Below are positions 22,498 through 33,479 of a DNA stretch of 64,000 nt, one piece after another. The translations under genes were made by a program, and so were the position numbers. The number at the start of each line of letters is the position of its first letter. The first letter of the stretch is position 1. The notes beneath the pieces are model-generated. The model saw only the letters and a program-made list of their open reading frames with translations, did no database searches and was not told the origin of the DNA. This stretch comes from Isoetes taiwanensis. Lineage: Eukaryota; Streptophyta; Lycopodiopsida; Isoetales; Isoetaceae. The DNA lies in NCBI GenBank assembly GCA_021234155.1, contig JAJEKV010000113.1, positions 2,650,325 to 2,714,324 on the forward strand, written 5' to 3'.

Positions 22498-24796
22498 GTA
22501 AATTCCCATGTCCTTCCTACCAAGGTGAAGTCAAATATCTTATATATCAAACTGGTGCAGGGATGCAGGACTAATTTCATCATCTCTGCCTATGATGATC
22601 ATTTCCTCGTAATAATTCAAAACCTGACGTGCTTGCTTCAACTGAATATTAGCTAGTTCTTATTTAAAGTTTCTCATGCTAACATTCATTTGGCAGGTTA
22701 CAGCAACACAATCTAGAAGCCAGCATGTGCTTACAAGACAGAGGCCCTTCCGGCTTGGAGGACGCTTCAAATGAGGTCATAATCAGTTTTAATAATTCAT
22801 GATTAACACTAGATATTGTTATAAAAATCCTGGATGTTTTTCTGGTGGTTCTACTTGCTGATGTAATATATGGTGCAAGTAGACCATGTTATGCTATTCT
22901 TTTAACAATAGAATGATTGTAGTTCAGTTCTATTTTTACTTAAGCACATTGCTTGTAATTACAACATTATCATGTTGTTCATGGTTCCTAGGTTTTCTCT
23001 CTCTTTGCACAAAAGGAAAAGGATGAAAACTGGGTTCTTCTTCGCTTACCTGCTAGTTGCTTTACATTTACCCTTCTTAGGCTAATTTGTAATTGGTTTG
23101 ACTGCAGGTAACATGTTGAACCCATCTTTTTGTGTTGAAGATGTTGATAATGACGTGCAAGCATGATTTCCTTGGATGGATGGACTGGTCCAAGAAATGC
23201 TTGTGTACTCGGGAAGCTGTCTCAGCTGGGGCACTGTATTTTGTTGTATCTTTGCCCTTATACTCTTTTAAATATTTCTGGTTTATGTTAGTAGAACAGC
23301 ATGAGCCCTTTATTATAGATAAAGATGACAGTCTGCTAGTCTTTTTAGTGGCTTTACTCTGAAAAACAGAAAATCTGTCTAGCATCCTCTAAGACAGACA
23401 TGTATCAGCTCAAAATCGGCCTTAAAGAAGCTGAAAGCAATGCTTTAGTATGGCTGTAATTTATACAGGTGGTTCCTTTGTTTGCATGCTTTTCCATATC
23501 TACTTTTTTGCAACGTAAAGTGCAGGTTAAGATTTGAGTCTAGACATGCAGACCCTCTTTGTGAGCATTAAGTCATGTTGATTTATTTGCTTGGGCACCA
23601 CAATTTCGTCTAGTTTATCTTATGCCTCAACACCTCCTATTTTAGGCTATTAAATGCTTTTAGAAATAGGTGTGGTGCACCATTAGGCCCATTCGTTGTT
23701 GAAATCTGGAAAACCCTATAATATTTCGGATTCTTAAATATATAGGATGTGCCTTTGCTGTGCGCACCCTTAATAGTGTCCAATATGCAGTGAATTACGA
23801 AGTTTTTTGCATGTGTGTTTGGACATGTTGTCCCTAGTTTTTGAAGGCTTCGAGGCTTGTTATCTAAAATTGCTGGTCGCTACTCAATTTATTTTGTTAA
23901 TTTGTGTTTTTGTCATTTGTTTACTCATCTATGGCTAGGAATAACCAGCTTAATGAGAAAACCATTCCTTTCCTGCATGTCTTAGCTTTTCATTACTAGT
24001 GGTTGTCTTGACTTGGGATCAAATACTTGGTCTTCTTTGGGTCCACCCTAGTCTTTGAGATTTCTGAGGCTTGTTAACTAAAATAAGTTGGTGGTCGTTC
24101 AACTTCATACGCTTGTCTATATCTGTATTTTACTCTCTAGCTAAGCATAACGGCTTAGGCCTGGGTCACGCCAGGATAGACACATTCTCAGGCTTTAGCG
24201 AGTGTTATTGTCTGGAGTAAGTTTGCTGCTAGATTAGATCCTAGCAGGAAGTTAGTATATATAAAAATTGGCCCTACCCCGCAGAGATGTTTCACGAGAG
24301 AGAGTTGTCCAAAAGTTCGTAATGTTTGTTATAGTGGATTATAAGATAAAGCTTTAACCTATTTTAGCATGAATTAATCTTTCTTTTTTTAGCAAAAGAT
24401 GATCTCCACCACGTAAATGTTAGCAAAGCAACATAAAGCTTCTTTTGAGTATAGGGATTCGAATATAGATCTGAGAGTCTAGCCTCGTTTGGGAGTCTGC
24501 CTACAAATCTTGTACAGACTAGCTTGGTATGCAACCAACCTTGTGGAGCTTGCAAAATTTGAAGGTTGAATGTAAATGTAAGGTAGAGGGTAGGCTACAT
24601 TAGTGATATCCTGACGTAAAAATACGGTTAAGGGTAGGGTCAATGGGGATTAGACTAGGCGTAAAAGTATGGAATCAGGTATTATTTTTCACAAAAACCA
24701 GACTGTATACATAGGGGTTTCTATGGGGGGAGAGCTGTATACGGAGGGGTTTCTCCCGACCCCTGGAACGCACATGCCATATCCCCTTTACATAGA
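22498..24796. other. Right interior of the TIR transposon, no clear gene
   Basis: One further exon-like piece (22697-22775, VTATQSRSQHVLTRQRPFRL) follows a CAG acceptor but is not identified. The rest is T-rich with no coding signal I can support. Subterminal repeats occupy the last 150 bases. Confidence 0.5.
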
Positions 24797-24811
24797 GGTG
24801 AACCCCCCGGG

Positions 24812-26943
24812 AGTTGTTTAAAGGAACAGAATTAAGAACTTGCCTGGATGTTGCTTTCCCTTGAAGCTCCATGTTTTGTATATCCTCAGGAGTATCAGGA
24901 ACAATCTCAGGATCAGCCACAGAGTCAATATCCATCCTAACTTCTTTTGAATCTGAAGAATGTGAGGTATGATTTTGCAGAGAGGCCATCTGTTCAATAA
25001 ACTTGTTTGGTGTATTCAAAGGATTGCAAGGACTTGCAACCACTTGGAAGTCCAGATCAATTAAGGAAGGCAATTCAACAGTATTTGTATCAACTGGATG
25101 GATATGGATAGCTGAAGAATCTTTTAAGGGTGCAGATGAGGGCTTTTATTTAATTCAGGATCTAGATTACTATTAAGGTCAGATAATACCTGAAAAGGAT
25201 TTGGAGTGTTGATCTGTAGGTTGTCTTGCTGCTGTACTGATACTTGAGTCAAGTCTTCAGTGGTTTGACTTGAATTGCTAGCTGGATGAGAGTCCTTTTT
25301 CAGCTCATTTGATTTGTTGTTGCTTTGCTGTTTCAAACTTGCTGGCAAGGAAATTTTCAGTTGTGAATTCATCTGACTTGAATTCAGTTGGAACTTTGCT
25401 TTGTCTCGAGATTTCATATCTAATGACCCACTCTTACTATTATTTTTGATTGGGAAATCCATAAGATTATATGAGCATTGAGCTTTCCCTTTAGCCTCTT
25501 TAATTATTTCACTCAGAGTGAAATTTAACTTGTCTGTAGCCTGGGTAGCTTTCCCAATCACATTCCCTTTTACTAGCAGCTTAGGTTCACCCATAGTTAG
25601 AGGCATATTATATTTTGTATTATTTATGTGTGCTGTTTCACACATTTTGTCTCTGTCTCTTTCCTCATCTCTAGCTGCCTTATTTCTCTGAATTCTCTTA
25701 TAGCTACCATTTACTTTAGTCCATTTGAATCTGTCACTTTCTGGCAGCCTCTAGAATTGTGAATCTTGACTAGAATTCCCTTTTGTAGCAGTGATCAGAT
25801 CAGGCTGATCTGCTTGCTTTTCCTCAGGATCCTTTTGAATGTAAACCTTGTTTTGAGGTTGAATTTCTTGAGTCTGTGTCCCATGCTGGAGTCTATCAAT
25901 TTGAGGGTCCACTGTTGAAGTTTTGCAATCAGAGTACCAGAAATGCCTTTGAAAGCATTTCTGACATGTAGAGGGCAAACCAGACCATCTGAGGTTTAAT
26001 TGAGATTCAAAACCAAAGGCATCTATGAATGGTATGGAAAGGGGGATATCCTTAGAAAGGTCAAGCTGAACAAAGCTTCTGGGAGGTTTGGCAGGGGAAT
26101 ATTCAGTAGATATATAAGTTCCAACAGAATTGAACAAAAGTTTGAAGCACTCTTCATCCCAATAAATAGGATTGAGCCCAAAAAGAGATGTGGAGGCAAT
26201 GCAAAGATTATTCATTTGATCAATGTCAAGCTTAGGATGCCATTTGAGAAAGGACAATTGAGAAGTATCATAGGTCATAGGTCCATAGTTCAGAAAGAAA
26301 TTTGCTGATCTGGAATTCCCACATTCAAGCATAATGTAGGGGTAATTGAGCCAATAGATAGCCTGAATTAGGATCCCTTTGTTGAGACTGAGGAGGAAGG
26401 CCCACAATTTTTCAAGCTTAATTCCACATTTTTGAACTTTGATGATCACAGCAGAATTTGAAAGAGCATCTATTTTAGAATGCACACAACAGGTAAATTC
26501 AAGGAAATACCGTGATAAATCTTCATTTTCCGATCTTTTAGATATGGAATTCTTGTACGCTTGAGTCTTTCATCTAGATCGTCATCCGAGCGGACCTCCG
26601 GGCGACCTCTTGCAACACCATATGGAATAGGAATTTGAGTAGCAGGATTCAGGGGATAGAGAATACCCCTATGATCGGGATCAGCAGATAAATTGTCCCA
26701 ATGAGGAACATCGTGGGAAATCGGGTCCATAGCAGGAGGCGGGAGCAACAAATTATCAAAGTTACCAAAGAGGATGGTATCAGAGGGCTGATTTTGGTAT
26801 GAAATCAATTTTGGGAGAATGGCGGATCGTTCAGAAGCTGGAAGGTGCGCGAATGCGTGCAGAAGAGCCAAATGTTTAGGGTTTTTCGGAAAATTTGTGA
26901 CCATTGCGACAAATTCAGGGAGAAACAACAAAAGTTCATGCAA
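24812..26943 (-). pseudogene. LINE ORF1: DUF4283-like domain and zinc knuckle
   Basis: Minus-strand pieces in order: 26943-26470 (start, FAHLPASERSAILPKL, GVARGRPEVRSDDDLDERLK), 26485-25751 (DUF4283-like core, IYHGIS...SNSAVIIKV, then the knuckle-like CQKCFQRHFWYSDC), 25645-25124 (Ser/Asn/Gln-rich) and 25073-24812. Breaks are a frameshift near 26490, a TAG at 25751-25753 and a frameshift near 25130. ORF1 proteins of plant L1 elements bind element RNA. The ORF continues in phase across the transposon into 21161-20888. Confidence 0.8.
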
Positions 26944-27092
26944 AATTTTTTAACAATTGAAAAGGGGGGAAATTAACAGAAAGCAGGGGATATGAAACCA
27001 TTGGAATGAAACAAAATTAAACTAAGATGATCGGGAAGCCTAACATGCTGTAGATTTGATTGCAAAGAGATCCACATACAATTCAAAGAAAT

Positions 27093-27419
27093 TTAAGGAG
27101 AAATTTCTTCAAATTGGGCAGGATCTTGGGGAGAATAAACTTCAACTGAGATCAAATAATCCAGCCAATTACAGTAGACTCTGAATGTCCCTGCCGGACC
27201 AACTGCATTCGAACCCACAAATTCCTCTAACCAGGAATTGATGATTTGAACCTCGAATTCAATACTGCAAGGTACAAAAGTGAATTCCGAGAAGAACAAA
27301 TTGTCCGGAAAAAACCTTTGAATAATCAAGGAGCTCCAAAGATCAGTAGCCGGGCCCTTTAGAAATCCACACGAAATTCTATCTTTCTCTCTTATAATTG
27401 TGAAAACAGAGGTTTCCAT
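27093..27419 (-). CDS. Open frame in the LINE 5' region, unrecognised
   Basis: A 108-codon frame upstream of ORF1 inside the LINE (SCGFLKGPATDLWSSLII, NSWLEEFVGSNAVGPAGTF). It has good composition but no known domain. It may be a 5' coding extension of ORF1 or a small LINE ORF. Confidence 0.3.
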   Translation of the reverse strand: METSVFTIIREKDRISCGFLKGPATDLWSSLIIQRFFPDNLFFSEFTFVPCSIEFEVQIINSWLEEFVGSNAVGPAGTFRVYCNWLDYLISVEVYSPQDPAQFEEISP

Positions 27420-27711
27420 AAGAAAGATCGAATAAAGAAAGAATACAGCTTCATAAATGTATCAAAATGAGAGTCAAATTGTAGATACTGGTATGAGGAT
27501 TGCAGTTAGAGCTACCCTTCTACCAGGGCAGCAGGAAGATCCACAGGAATTAAGCTTCAGATCATCAGAAATTCAAATTTTATCAAGAAGAGGCTTGTAA
27601 CAGAAAAAACGGGAAAAGGACAAAAGAAGCAAGAAAATTGGCGCTCGTCCCATTTTCCTCCTAGTTACTTCCCTCCTATTCTATTCTAATGTCTAATGCA
27701 TTTTTCTGATA

Positions 27712-28110
27712 GTAGTTTTCACAGATCAGCCAAAAATATATAATACAACTCAAGATATCCTCATTTCAGTGTACAAACTTTTTTTGTATTGGGGAAGTCC
27801 ACTGGCCAAATTTTTTGCCAATTTTGAACCCAATTTCTCAATCATCCCAGATACGAATTGAGCCAAATCATTTTTCACATCTCACTGACAATGTTTGTCT
27901 GATTGATTCTTCAAGAATCATTTGAAAAAGATCAGCACAGCTCGAGATATTCAGATCTGAGTGCAACTGCTTTATTTTTCTTTAGGGATCCTAGAGTGAT
28001 TGATTTTTTCTTGCAAATTTTGCACCAAGATTGGTTACCTTAAGCAATCTGGATATTCTAACCATGTAGAATCCATTGAGTTTGATCCAAGTACCATGTT
28101 TTAGATCAAC
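27712..28110 (+). repeat. Dispersed repeat, right part after the LINE
   Basis: Contains AAGTCCACTGGCCAAATTTT, CAATTTTGAACCCAATTTCT and CTCGAGATATTCAGATCTGA; the inverted counterparts occur at 54420-54900. Together with 15961-16231 it forms about three ~200-bp units. Origin unknown. Confidence 0.65.
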
Positions 28111-28322
28111 AACCAATTTACAGAATCAACCAGAGAGTGGCTCTTTATTGCAAATTTAGATCTAAACAAAGAATATAGATTATTGTAAAGCAAGCCACTC
28201 CATCGATTTGCAATGGAAATAATCCTAGGCCAAAATGATCTACTGCTCGATTAACACAAGTGTCTTGCCAAAAAAACAGAGAAGCTCAAATTTTGATCAA
28301 CGATTTTGCTTGTATAAAAGAA

Positions 28323-28933
28323 TGTTGAAGTCTGGAGTCATTGCATAATTATTGCTTTCATGAAACTACTTAATCTCTGATGGTAAAGCAGGTTGCAGAA
28401 TGATCTGTAAGTTTGGCTAAGGTTTTCTTAACCCTAATGGCCTAAGTGCTTATTTTGAGTTTGCAAAATAAAAGTTAATGGTTGAAACCATTGAATCAAT
28501 GGTCAATGAGTCAAAGGGCTCGTTTGTGAAGTTGGGCTTATGGGATAATGCAACCGACGAAAAACTCTGAACGGTGAAGCCTATCCTATCCGGAAATTTA
28601 GCCTGGTCGGTCGATTACTGATTATATAATGCTGGCTAATTAAAAGCTCTATACACAGAGAATAAGACGGAATCGTTCATGCACGATTTGGCCTACTGTG
28701 GTGATCGCAATTATTGTGGGAAGATCGGGTTTATTTCTCTACAGTAAGTTGTAGTGAACGACTTCAAATAATATACTCTATGGTATTATTATTTGCACCA
28801 TTGGTTGGTTAAGCTAAAGAGTTCATGCCCTTACAATTTTGATGGCTTGCCAAGTTGTGTTGTAAAGTTGTCTTAACAATTTGAAAGAAGATTGATTCCT
28901 CCCTTTTGTATTAACAAGTGCTTGAATTTCACA
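28323..28933 (+). repeat. Copia 5' LTR, 611 bp
   Basis: TGTTGAAG ... TTTCACA with TG...CA ends. Preceded by AAGAA and followed by the primer site after two bases. Bases 28323-28610 match 33192-33479 and 28664-28933 match 44807-45076 inverted. Bases 28611-28663 have no surviving counterpart. Confidence 0.95.
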
Positions 28934-28935
28934 TC

Positions 28936-28947
28936 TGGTATCAGAGC
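28936..28947 (+). other. Primer binding site (initiator tRNA-Met)
   Basis: TGGTATCAGAGC, the standard plant complement to the 3' end of initiator tRNA-Met, two bases after the 5' LTR. Confidence 0.93.
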
Positions 28948-28959
28948 ACAGGTGGTTGA

Positions 28960-30108
28960 TTGCAGAAAATGTCAAGTCGATTTGGTGCTGGCCTTTTGGC
29001 CACTGTTGAAGTTTATAAAGGGGGGCCTAGCTTCCAGATTTGGAAGGATGCTGTAAAGCATGTATTAGAGGTTGAAGACTTATGGGATCTTGTTGATCCT
29101 ACTGCTGTTGTCACTGATGCAGGTGTTGCTAGCCCTGCTGCAAGCACAAGTGCTACTGTTGCTGCAAAGGGACAAGAAGGAGAGGGAGATGCTAGTAGTG
29201 CTGGAGATGTCACTTCTGCTGAGAGCAGTGGAGCAAAGGCTCGTTCCAGCTTGGCAAAAATTAAAGAGGCTCAAGGGATCATTGCTTGTAAGGTTAGTCC
29301 TACAATTAGGCTAAAGTTAAGAAATAAGAGCCCTAGGGAAATGTGGATGTTTATGCTCAAGCATTATGAAGAAAAGACTTCTTCCCAAATAGATTTGTTG
29401 GATAAAGAATTAAGGAACCTTAAGCTGCATGAAGAGGATGATGTATCAGACCTTTTTAATAAGTTTGATAACATAATAGCTGACCTAGGAGGAGCTGGAG
29501 TAGAACTATCAGAAAGGTACCAGGTTTTAGCTATTGCAAGAGCAGTTATGGACAATGAACAATTGGGATTGTTCATTAGAAATGTTGCCAAAAATAGGGA
29601 TGAGGCTGAAACTATCATTAGGACTGAGATTGAACAAAAAAGGGTAACTAAAGGTGTTGAAGAAGAAACTGAAATTTTATATGCTGGCAGTAAAAGACAA
29701 GACAACAAACTCACTTGTTATTACTGTCATGAATCTGGTCACATCAAAAGCAATTGTCCAAAGCTTAAGAAAAATGAGTTCTTTTGCTATACTTGTGGTG
29801 GTCAAGGGCATCTGGCTGCTAAGTGTCCCACTCCTAAGGAGTTTGGAAGAGGAAGAGGCACCTCTAATAGGGGAAGAAATGTAGCAAGAGGTCGAGGAGG
29901 AGGAAGGAGGTCTGCAGGGGCATTTATAACACAAGAGCATGGAGAAGGATCAAAAACTATAGATGAAGATGAGGTAAATTTGTTAAATTCAGTTCTTGAG
30001 AATAAATCAAATACTAACAAATTGTCTCATGCTCTTGTAGTTGATAGTGGAGCTGAAAGATCAGTAGTCCACTCTGCTGAGATGCTTAAAAAACTAAGGA
30101 GAAGCTAG
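28960..30108 (+). CDS. Copia gag with two zinc knuckles, plus protease start
   Basis: This 382-residue frame has a UBN2-type gag (SFQIWKDAVKHVLEVEDLWD, REMWMFMLKHYEEKTSSQ, LHEEDDVSDLFNKFDNII), two CCHC knuckles CYYCHESGHIKSNC and CYTCGGQGHLAAKC (near 255 and 277), an Arg/Gly-rich patch and the protease active site VVDSGAERSVVHS. It stops at 30106-30108. The coding text continues 10 bases earlier in the +1 frame, so gag and pol are separated by a one-base shift near 30097-30103; copia elements normally have one long frame. Confidence 0.93.
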   Translation: MQKMSSRFGAGLLATVEVYKGGPSFQIWKDAVKHVLEVEDLWDLVDPTAVVTDAGVASPAASTSATVAAKGQEGEGDASSAGDVTSAESSGAKARSSLAKIKEAQGIIACKVSPTIRLKLRNKSPREMWMFMLKHYEEKTSSQIDLLDKELRNLKLHEEDDVSDLFNKFDNIIADLGGAGVELSERYQVLAIARAVMDNEQLGLFIRNVAKNRDEAETIIRTEIEQKRVTKGVEEETEILYAGSKRQDNKLTCYYCHESGHIKSNCPKLKKNEFFCYTCGGQGHLAAKCPTPKEFGRGRGTSNRGRNVARGRGGGRRSAGAFITQEHGEGSKTIDEDEVNLLNSVLENKSNTNKLSHALVVDSGAERSVVHSAEMLKKLRRS

Positions 30109-33100
30109 AAATGTTCAAGTAGGAAATGGAGCCTTGCAAAGGATTGAAGGAAAAGGATTGTTGCAGTTATGGGATATGCAAGAAAATTTAGTGGATATTA
30201 AAAATGTTTTGTGTGTGCCTGGAATTATCAAGAACTTGATTTCTATTAGCCAGTTGGTTGATTTGGGATACAGAGTTGTATTTGATGATACTGGATGTAA
30301 TATTTGGTTGAATAATGAGATTAAGTTTCATGCCAAACATGTGGGTAGACTCTTTCAATTAGAACATGAAAGTGATTGCAAAATATTGATGCTTTCAGAT
30401 TTTGAGTTATGGCATAATCGGTTAGCTCACACACACTCAAATAATCTGAAATTGTTGGCAAAGAAAGGTTTTCTTAAATATGAAAGTGGAGAGAAGGGAC
30501 ATATTTGTAAAGGATGCATGTTGGGCAAACTACATAGATTGCCTTTTCATAAATCAAACAAGAAAACTAAGGAGGTTCTTGAGCTGGTTCACACTGATCT
30601 GTGTGGACCATTAAATATCAGAGGCAGAACTAACAAAAGGTATTTCATCACATTTATTGATGATTATACTAGGAAATGTAAATGTTATCTGCTTCACAAC
30701 AAATCACAAGCATTGGTAGCCTTCAAACAATATGTAGCAGAATGTGAAAGGCAAACAGGGAAGAAATTAAAATGCATAAGTTCAGATAGAGGAGGAGAAT
30801 ATCTTTCAGCCAAATTTAAAAGCTTTTGTGTTGCTAATGGCATTAGAAGGCAGCTAACCTGTAGATACAGTCCTCAGCAGAACGGAGTGGCAGAAAGAAG
30901 AAACAGAACCTTGATGAATGCAGTTAGATCAATGACTAAGAATAGTGGATTACCCAATTATTTGTGGGAAGAAGCCTTGCTAACTGCTAACACCATACAA
31001 AACAAACTTTCCTCCTCAAGCTTGCAAAGAAATATTCCTGATCTAATGTGGTATGGAGAAAGTTTAGAAATCAATTATGAAAAGTTTAAAGTTTATGGAT
31101 GCTTGGCATATGTGCACAAACCAGATGAGCTAAGAAAAAAACTTGATGATAAGGCTGAAATTGGCTTCTTAGTAGGCTATGACAGTCATTCTAAAGCTTA
31201 CAGGATCTTTACTCCAGAAAATAAAAATATTATCATTAGCAGGGATGTGATATTTTGTGAAGATGTACTTTACAACCAAAGGCATCAAATTACAAAAGAT
31301 GTTACTGTTAACAAGCCTTTAGAGATAACAGCAGATCAGCTTGATGATGGAGAGGAGGAGGAGAACAATAGAGAAAATAAAATAGTTGAAGATGTGCCCC
31401 AAGCTCATAGGACTGAAAATGAACCTGTGGAGTATGAAATTGCTGAAGATAATAAAATATCAGAGAAACAGATAAGGAAAAGAAGGACTGAAGCACAAAG
31501 ACTTTTGGATGAGATCCAATTTGATCAAGAAGCTTATGGGAGAACTGAATTAGGTGGAAGTAAAAGGCTAGAGCAAGTGCAAGAAACTGATGAAATTGAA
31601 CAAATTATGGCTATATTAGAAGATGATGAAATACCTAGAACAGTCGAGCAGGCTTTGGAAAGTGTAAATGCACAAGAGTGGAAAAATGCTATGAATGATG
31701 AGCTGAATTCCTTTCTAGACACTCACACTTATGATATTGTTAAACAACCTGTTGGTCGGAATGTAATTGGTAGTAAATGGATTTTTAAAATTAAGACAAA
31801 TACAGATGGGTCAAAGAAGTATAAAGCTCGGCTGGTTGCACAAGGTTTTACTCAAAAACAGGGCCAAGACTATGATGAAACTTATTCTCCAATAGTTAAA
31901 CTTACAAGTATAAGAGTGCTTCTAAGTTTGGCTAATGCTCTAGATTGTGAAATACATCATATGGATGTCAAGACTGCTTTTTTGAATGCTATACTAGAAG
32001 AAGATATATTCATGAAACAGGCACCTGGGTTTGAACAAGGGAAAAACTTGGTATGGAAATTAAACAGGGCAGTATATGGACTGAAACAAGCTCCAAGGGA
32101 ATGGTATCTTTGTATGGATACATTTCTTAGGGAGCAGGGATTTGAAAAGCTACAAAATGATGGCAATCTATACAGATACAAAATAGAGAATGAATTCTGC
32201 ATTATAGCATTGTATGTAGATGATTGCATCATGATGGCAAACTCCATAAAAATTCTAAATGCTTGCAAGGACATTCTGAAACACAGGTTTAAAATGACAG
32301 ATTTAGGTCCTTTACAAAAATTTCTGGGTATTGAAGTTGTGAGAGACAGAAAAAATAAAATACTCAAGTTGAAACAAAAGGGTCACATAGAGAACATGTT
32401 AAAGAAATTTAATATGGAGGATGCTAGTACTGTCAAAACTCCAATGGTGCTAGGCCATAGTCTGACTGATAATATTGAAGCAGATGCAGCAGAGCTTAAG
32501 TACATGGAACAGGTACCATACCGTGCTTTAATAGGTTGTCTTCTGTACTTAAGCAACAATACCAGGCCTGACATATGTTATGCAGTCAATATTCTTAGCA
32601 GAAGATGTAGTAGTCCCTGCAAAATACATTGGCTGGCAGCAAAAAGGGTTTTGAAATACTTGAAAGGAACACAAGATTTTGGCATAACCTTTGATAATGA
32701 TGACCTACAGATGCATGCTTATTCAGATGCTGACTGGGCAGGGGATCAAACAGGAAGGAAGTCTACCACAGGTTATGTAATTTATCTTGCAGGTGGTGCC
32801 ATCACTTGGAGAACCAAAAAACAGTCAGCAACTGCGTTATCTTCAGCTGAGGCAGAGTATGCTGCCGCATGTCTACTATCTAGGGAAATAATCTGGCTCA
32901 GAAGATTGCTGGAGGAGCTAAATGTTAAACAGGTTGGAGCCACTGTCATTTTCTCTGATAGCCAAAGCTGTACAGCAATTGTTAAGAATCCTGTTGAACA
33001 TGAAAGAACAAAACATATAGAGTTGAGCATGCACTATATTAGAGATCAAGCTGCCAGAGGAAACATTCAAATGAAGTATGTTGGTACTGAAAATCAAATT

Positions 33101-33217
33101 GCAGATATTTTCACCAAAGCTCTTGCTGAGAGCAAATTCACAAAGTTTCAAAAAAGTTTGAAGGTGCATTATTTATGCAATGAAGGAGGAGTGTTGAAGT
33201 CTGGAATCATTGCATAA
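30104..33217 (+). CDS. Copia pol: integrase, reverse transcriptase, RNase H
   Basis: The first ATG is at 30134, but the frame is open from about 30104. Domains in order: GAG-pre-integrase HHCC finger (LWHNRLAHTHS ... CKGCMLGKLH), integrase core (HTDLCGP, SSDRGGEY, QQNGVAERRNRT), RT (KWIFKIKTNTDGSKKYKARL, MDVKTAFLNA, catalytic YVDDCIMM) and RNase H (YSDADWAGD, SSAEAEYAA, FSDSQSC, KHIELSMHYIRD). There are no stops over 1,027 codons. The last nine codons lie inside the 3' LTR. Apart from the gag-pol shift it appears intact. Confidence 0.95.
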   Translation, partial: ARNVQVGNGALQRIEGKGLLQLWDMQENLVDIKNVLCVPGIIKNLISISQLVDLGYRVVFDDTGCNIWLNNEIKFHAKHVGRLFQLEHESDCKILMLSDFELWHNRLAHTHSNNLKLLAKKGFLKYESGEKGHICKGCMLGKLHRLPFHKSNKKTKEVLELVHTDLCGPLNIRGRTNKRYFITFIDDYTRKCKCYLLHNKSQALVAFKQYVAECERQTGKKLKCISSDRGGEYLSAKFKSFCVANGIRRQLTCRYSPQQNGVAERRNRTLMNAVRSMTKNSGLPNYLWEEALLTANTIQNKLSSSSLQRNIPDLMWYGESLEINYEKFKVYGCLAYVHKPDELRKKLDDKAEIGFLVGYDSHSKAYRIFTPENKNIIISRDVIFCEDVLYNQRHQITKDVTVNKPLEITADQLDDGEEEENNRENKIVEDVPQAHRTENEPVEYEIAEDNKISEKQIRKRRTEAQRLLDEIQFDQEAYGRTELGGSKRLEQVQETDEIEQIMAILEDDEIPRTVEQALESVNAQEWKNAMNDELNSFLDTHTYDIVKQPVGRNVIGSKWIFKIKTNTDGSKKYKARLVAQGFTQKQGQDYDETYSPIVKLTSIRVLLSLANALDCEIHHMDVKTAFLNAILEEDIFMKQAPGFEQGKNLVWKLNRAVYGLKQAPREWYLCMDTFLREQGFEKLQNDGNLYRYKIENEFCIIALYVDDCIMMANSIKILNACKDILKHRFKMTDLGPLQKFLGIEVVRDRKNKILKLKQKGHIENMLKKFNMEDASTVKTPMVLGHSLTDNIEADAAELKYMEQVPYRALIGCLLYLSNNTRPDICYAVNILSRRCSSPCKIHWLAAKRVLKYLKGTQDFGITFDNDDLQMHAYSDADWAGDQTGRKSTTGYVIYLAGGAITWRTKKQSATALSSAEAEYAAACLLSREIIWLRRLLEELNVKQVGATVIFSDSQSCTAIVKNPVEHERTKHIELSMHYIRDQAARGNIQMKYVGTENQIADIFTKALAESKFTKFQKSLKVHYLCNEGGVLKSGIIA
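33183..33191 (+). other. Copia polypurine tract
   Basis: AAGGAGGAG immediately before the TGTTGAAG start of the 3' LTR, overlapping the end of pol. Confidence 0.85.
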
Positions 33218-33479
33218 TTATTGCTTTCATGAAACTACTTAATCTCTGATGGTAAAGCAGGTTGCAGAATGATCTGTAAGTTTGGCTAAGGTTTTCTTAA
33301 CCCTAATGGCCTAAGTGCTTATTTTGAGTTTGCAAAATAAAAGTTAATGGTTGAAACCATTGAATCAATGGTCAATGAGTCAAAGGGCTCGTTTGTGAAG
33401 TTGAGCTTGTGGGATAATGCAACCGACGAAAAACTCTGAACGGTGAAGCCTATCCTATCTGGAAATTTAGCCTGGTCGG
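33192..33479 (+). repeat. Copia 3' LTR, first 288 bp only
   Basis: Matches 28323-28610 with about four differences, then stops abruptly after CCTGGTCGG. The sequence from 33480 belongs to another gene (SUMO protease exon). Confidence 0.95.

Larger units (their letters stand above)
28318..33479 (+). mobile_element. Ty1/copia retrotransposon, young, 3' LTR broken by inversion
   Basis: Full 5' LTR (28323-28933), tRNA-iMet primer site, gag, pol and polypurine tract are all present, with the first 288 bp of the 3' LTR (33192-33479). The remaining LTR end lies inverted at 44807-45076. Target duplication AAGAA at 28318-28322 and, inverted, TTCTT at 44802-44806. The LTR halves differ from the 5' LTR at about eight positions over ~558 bp (my count), so insertion is recent. 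Confidence 0.95.

Noticed and set aside
33192-33479. Truncated solo LTR of a second copia element
   Set aside because: pol runs into it, it follows the polypurine tract, and its missing end with the matching target duplication is found at 44802-45076.
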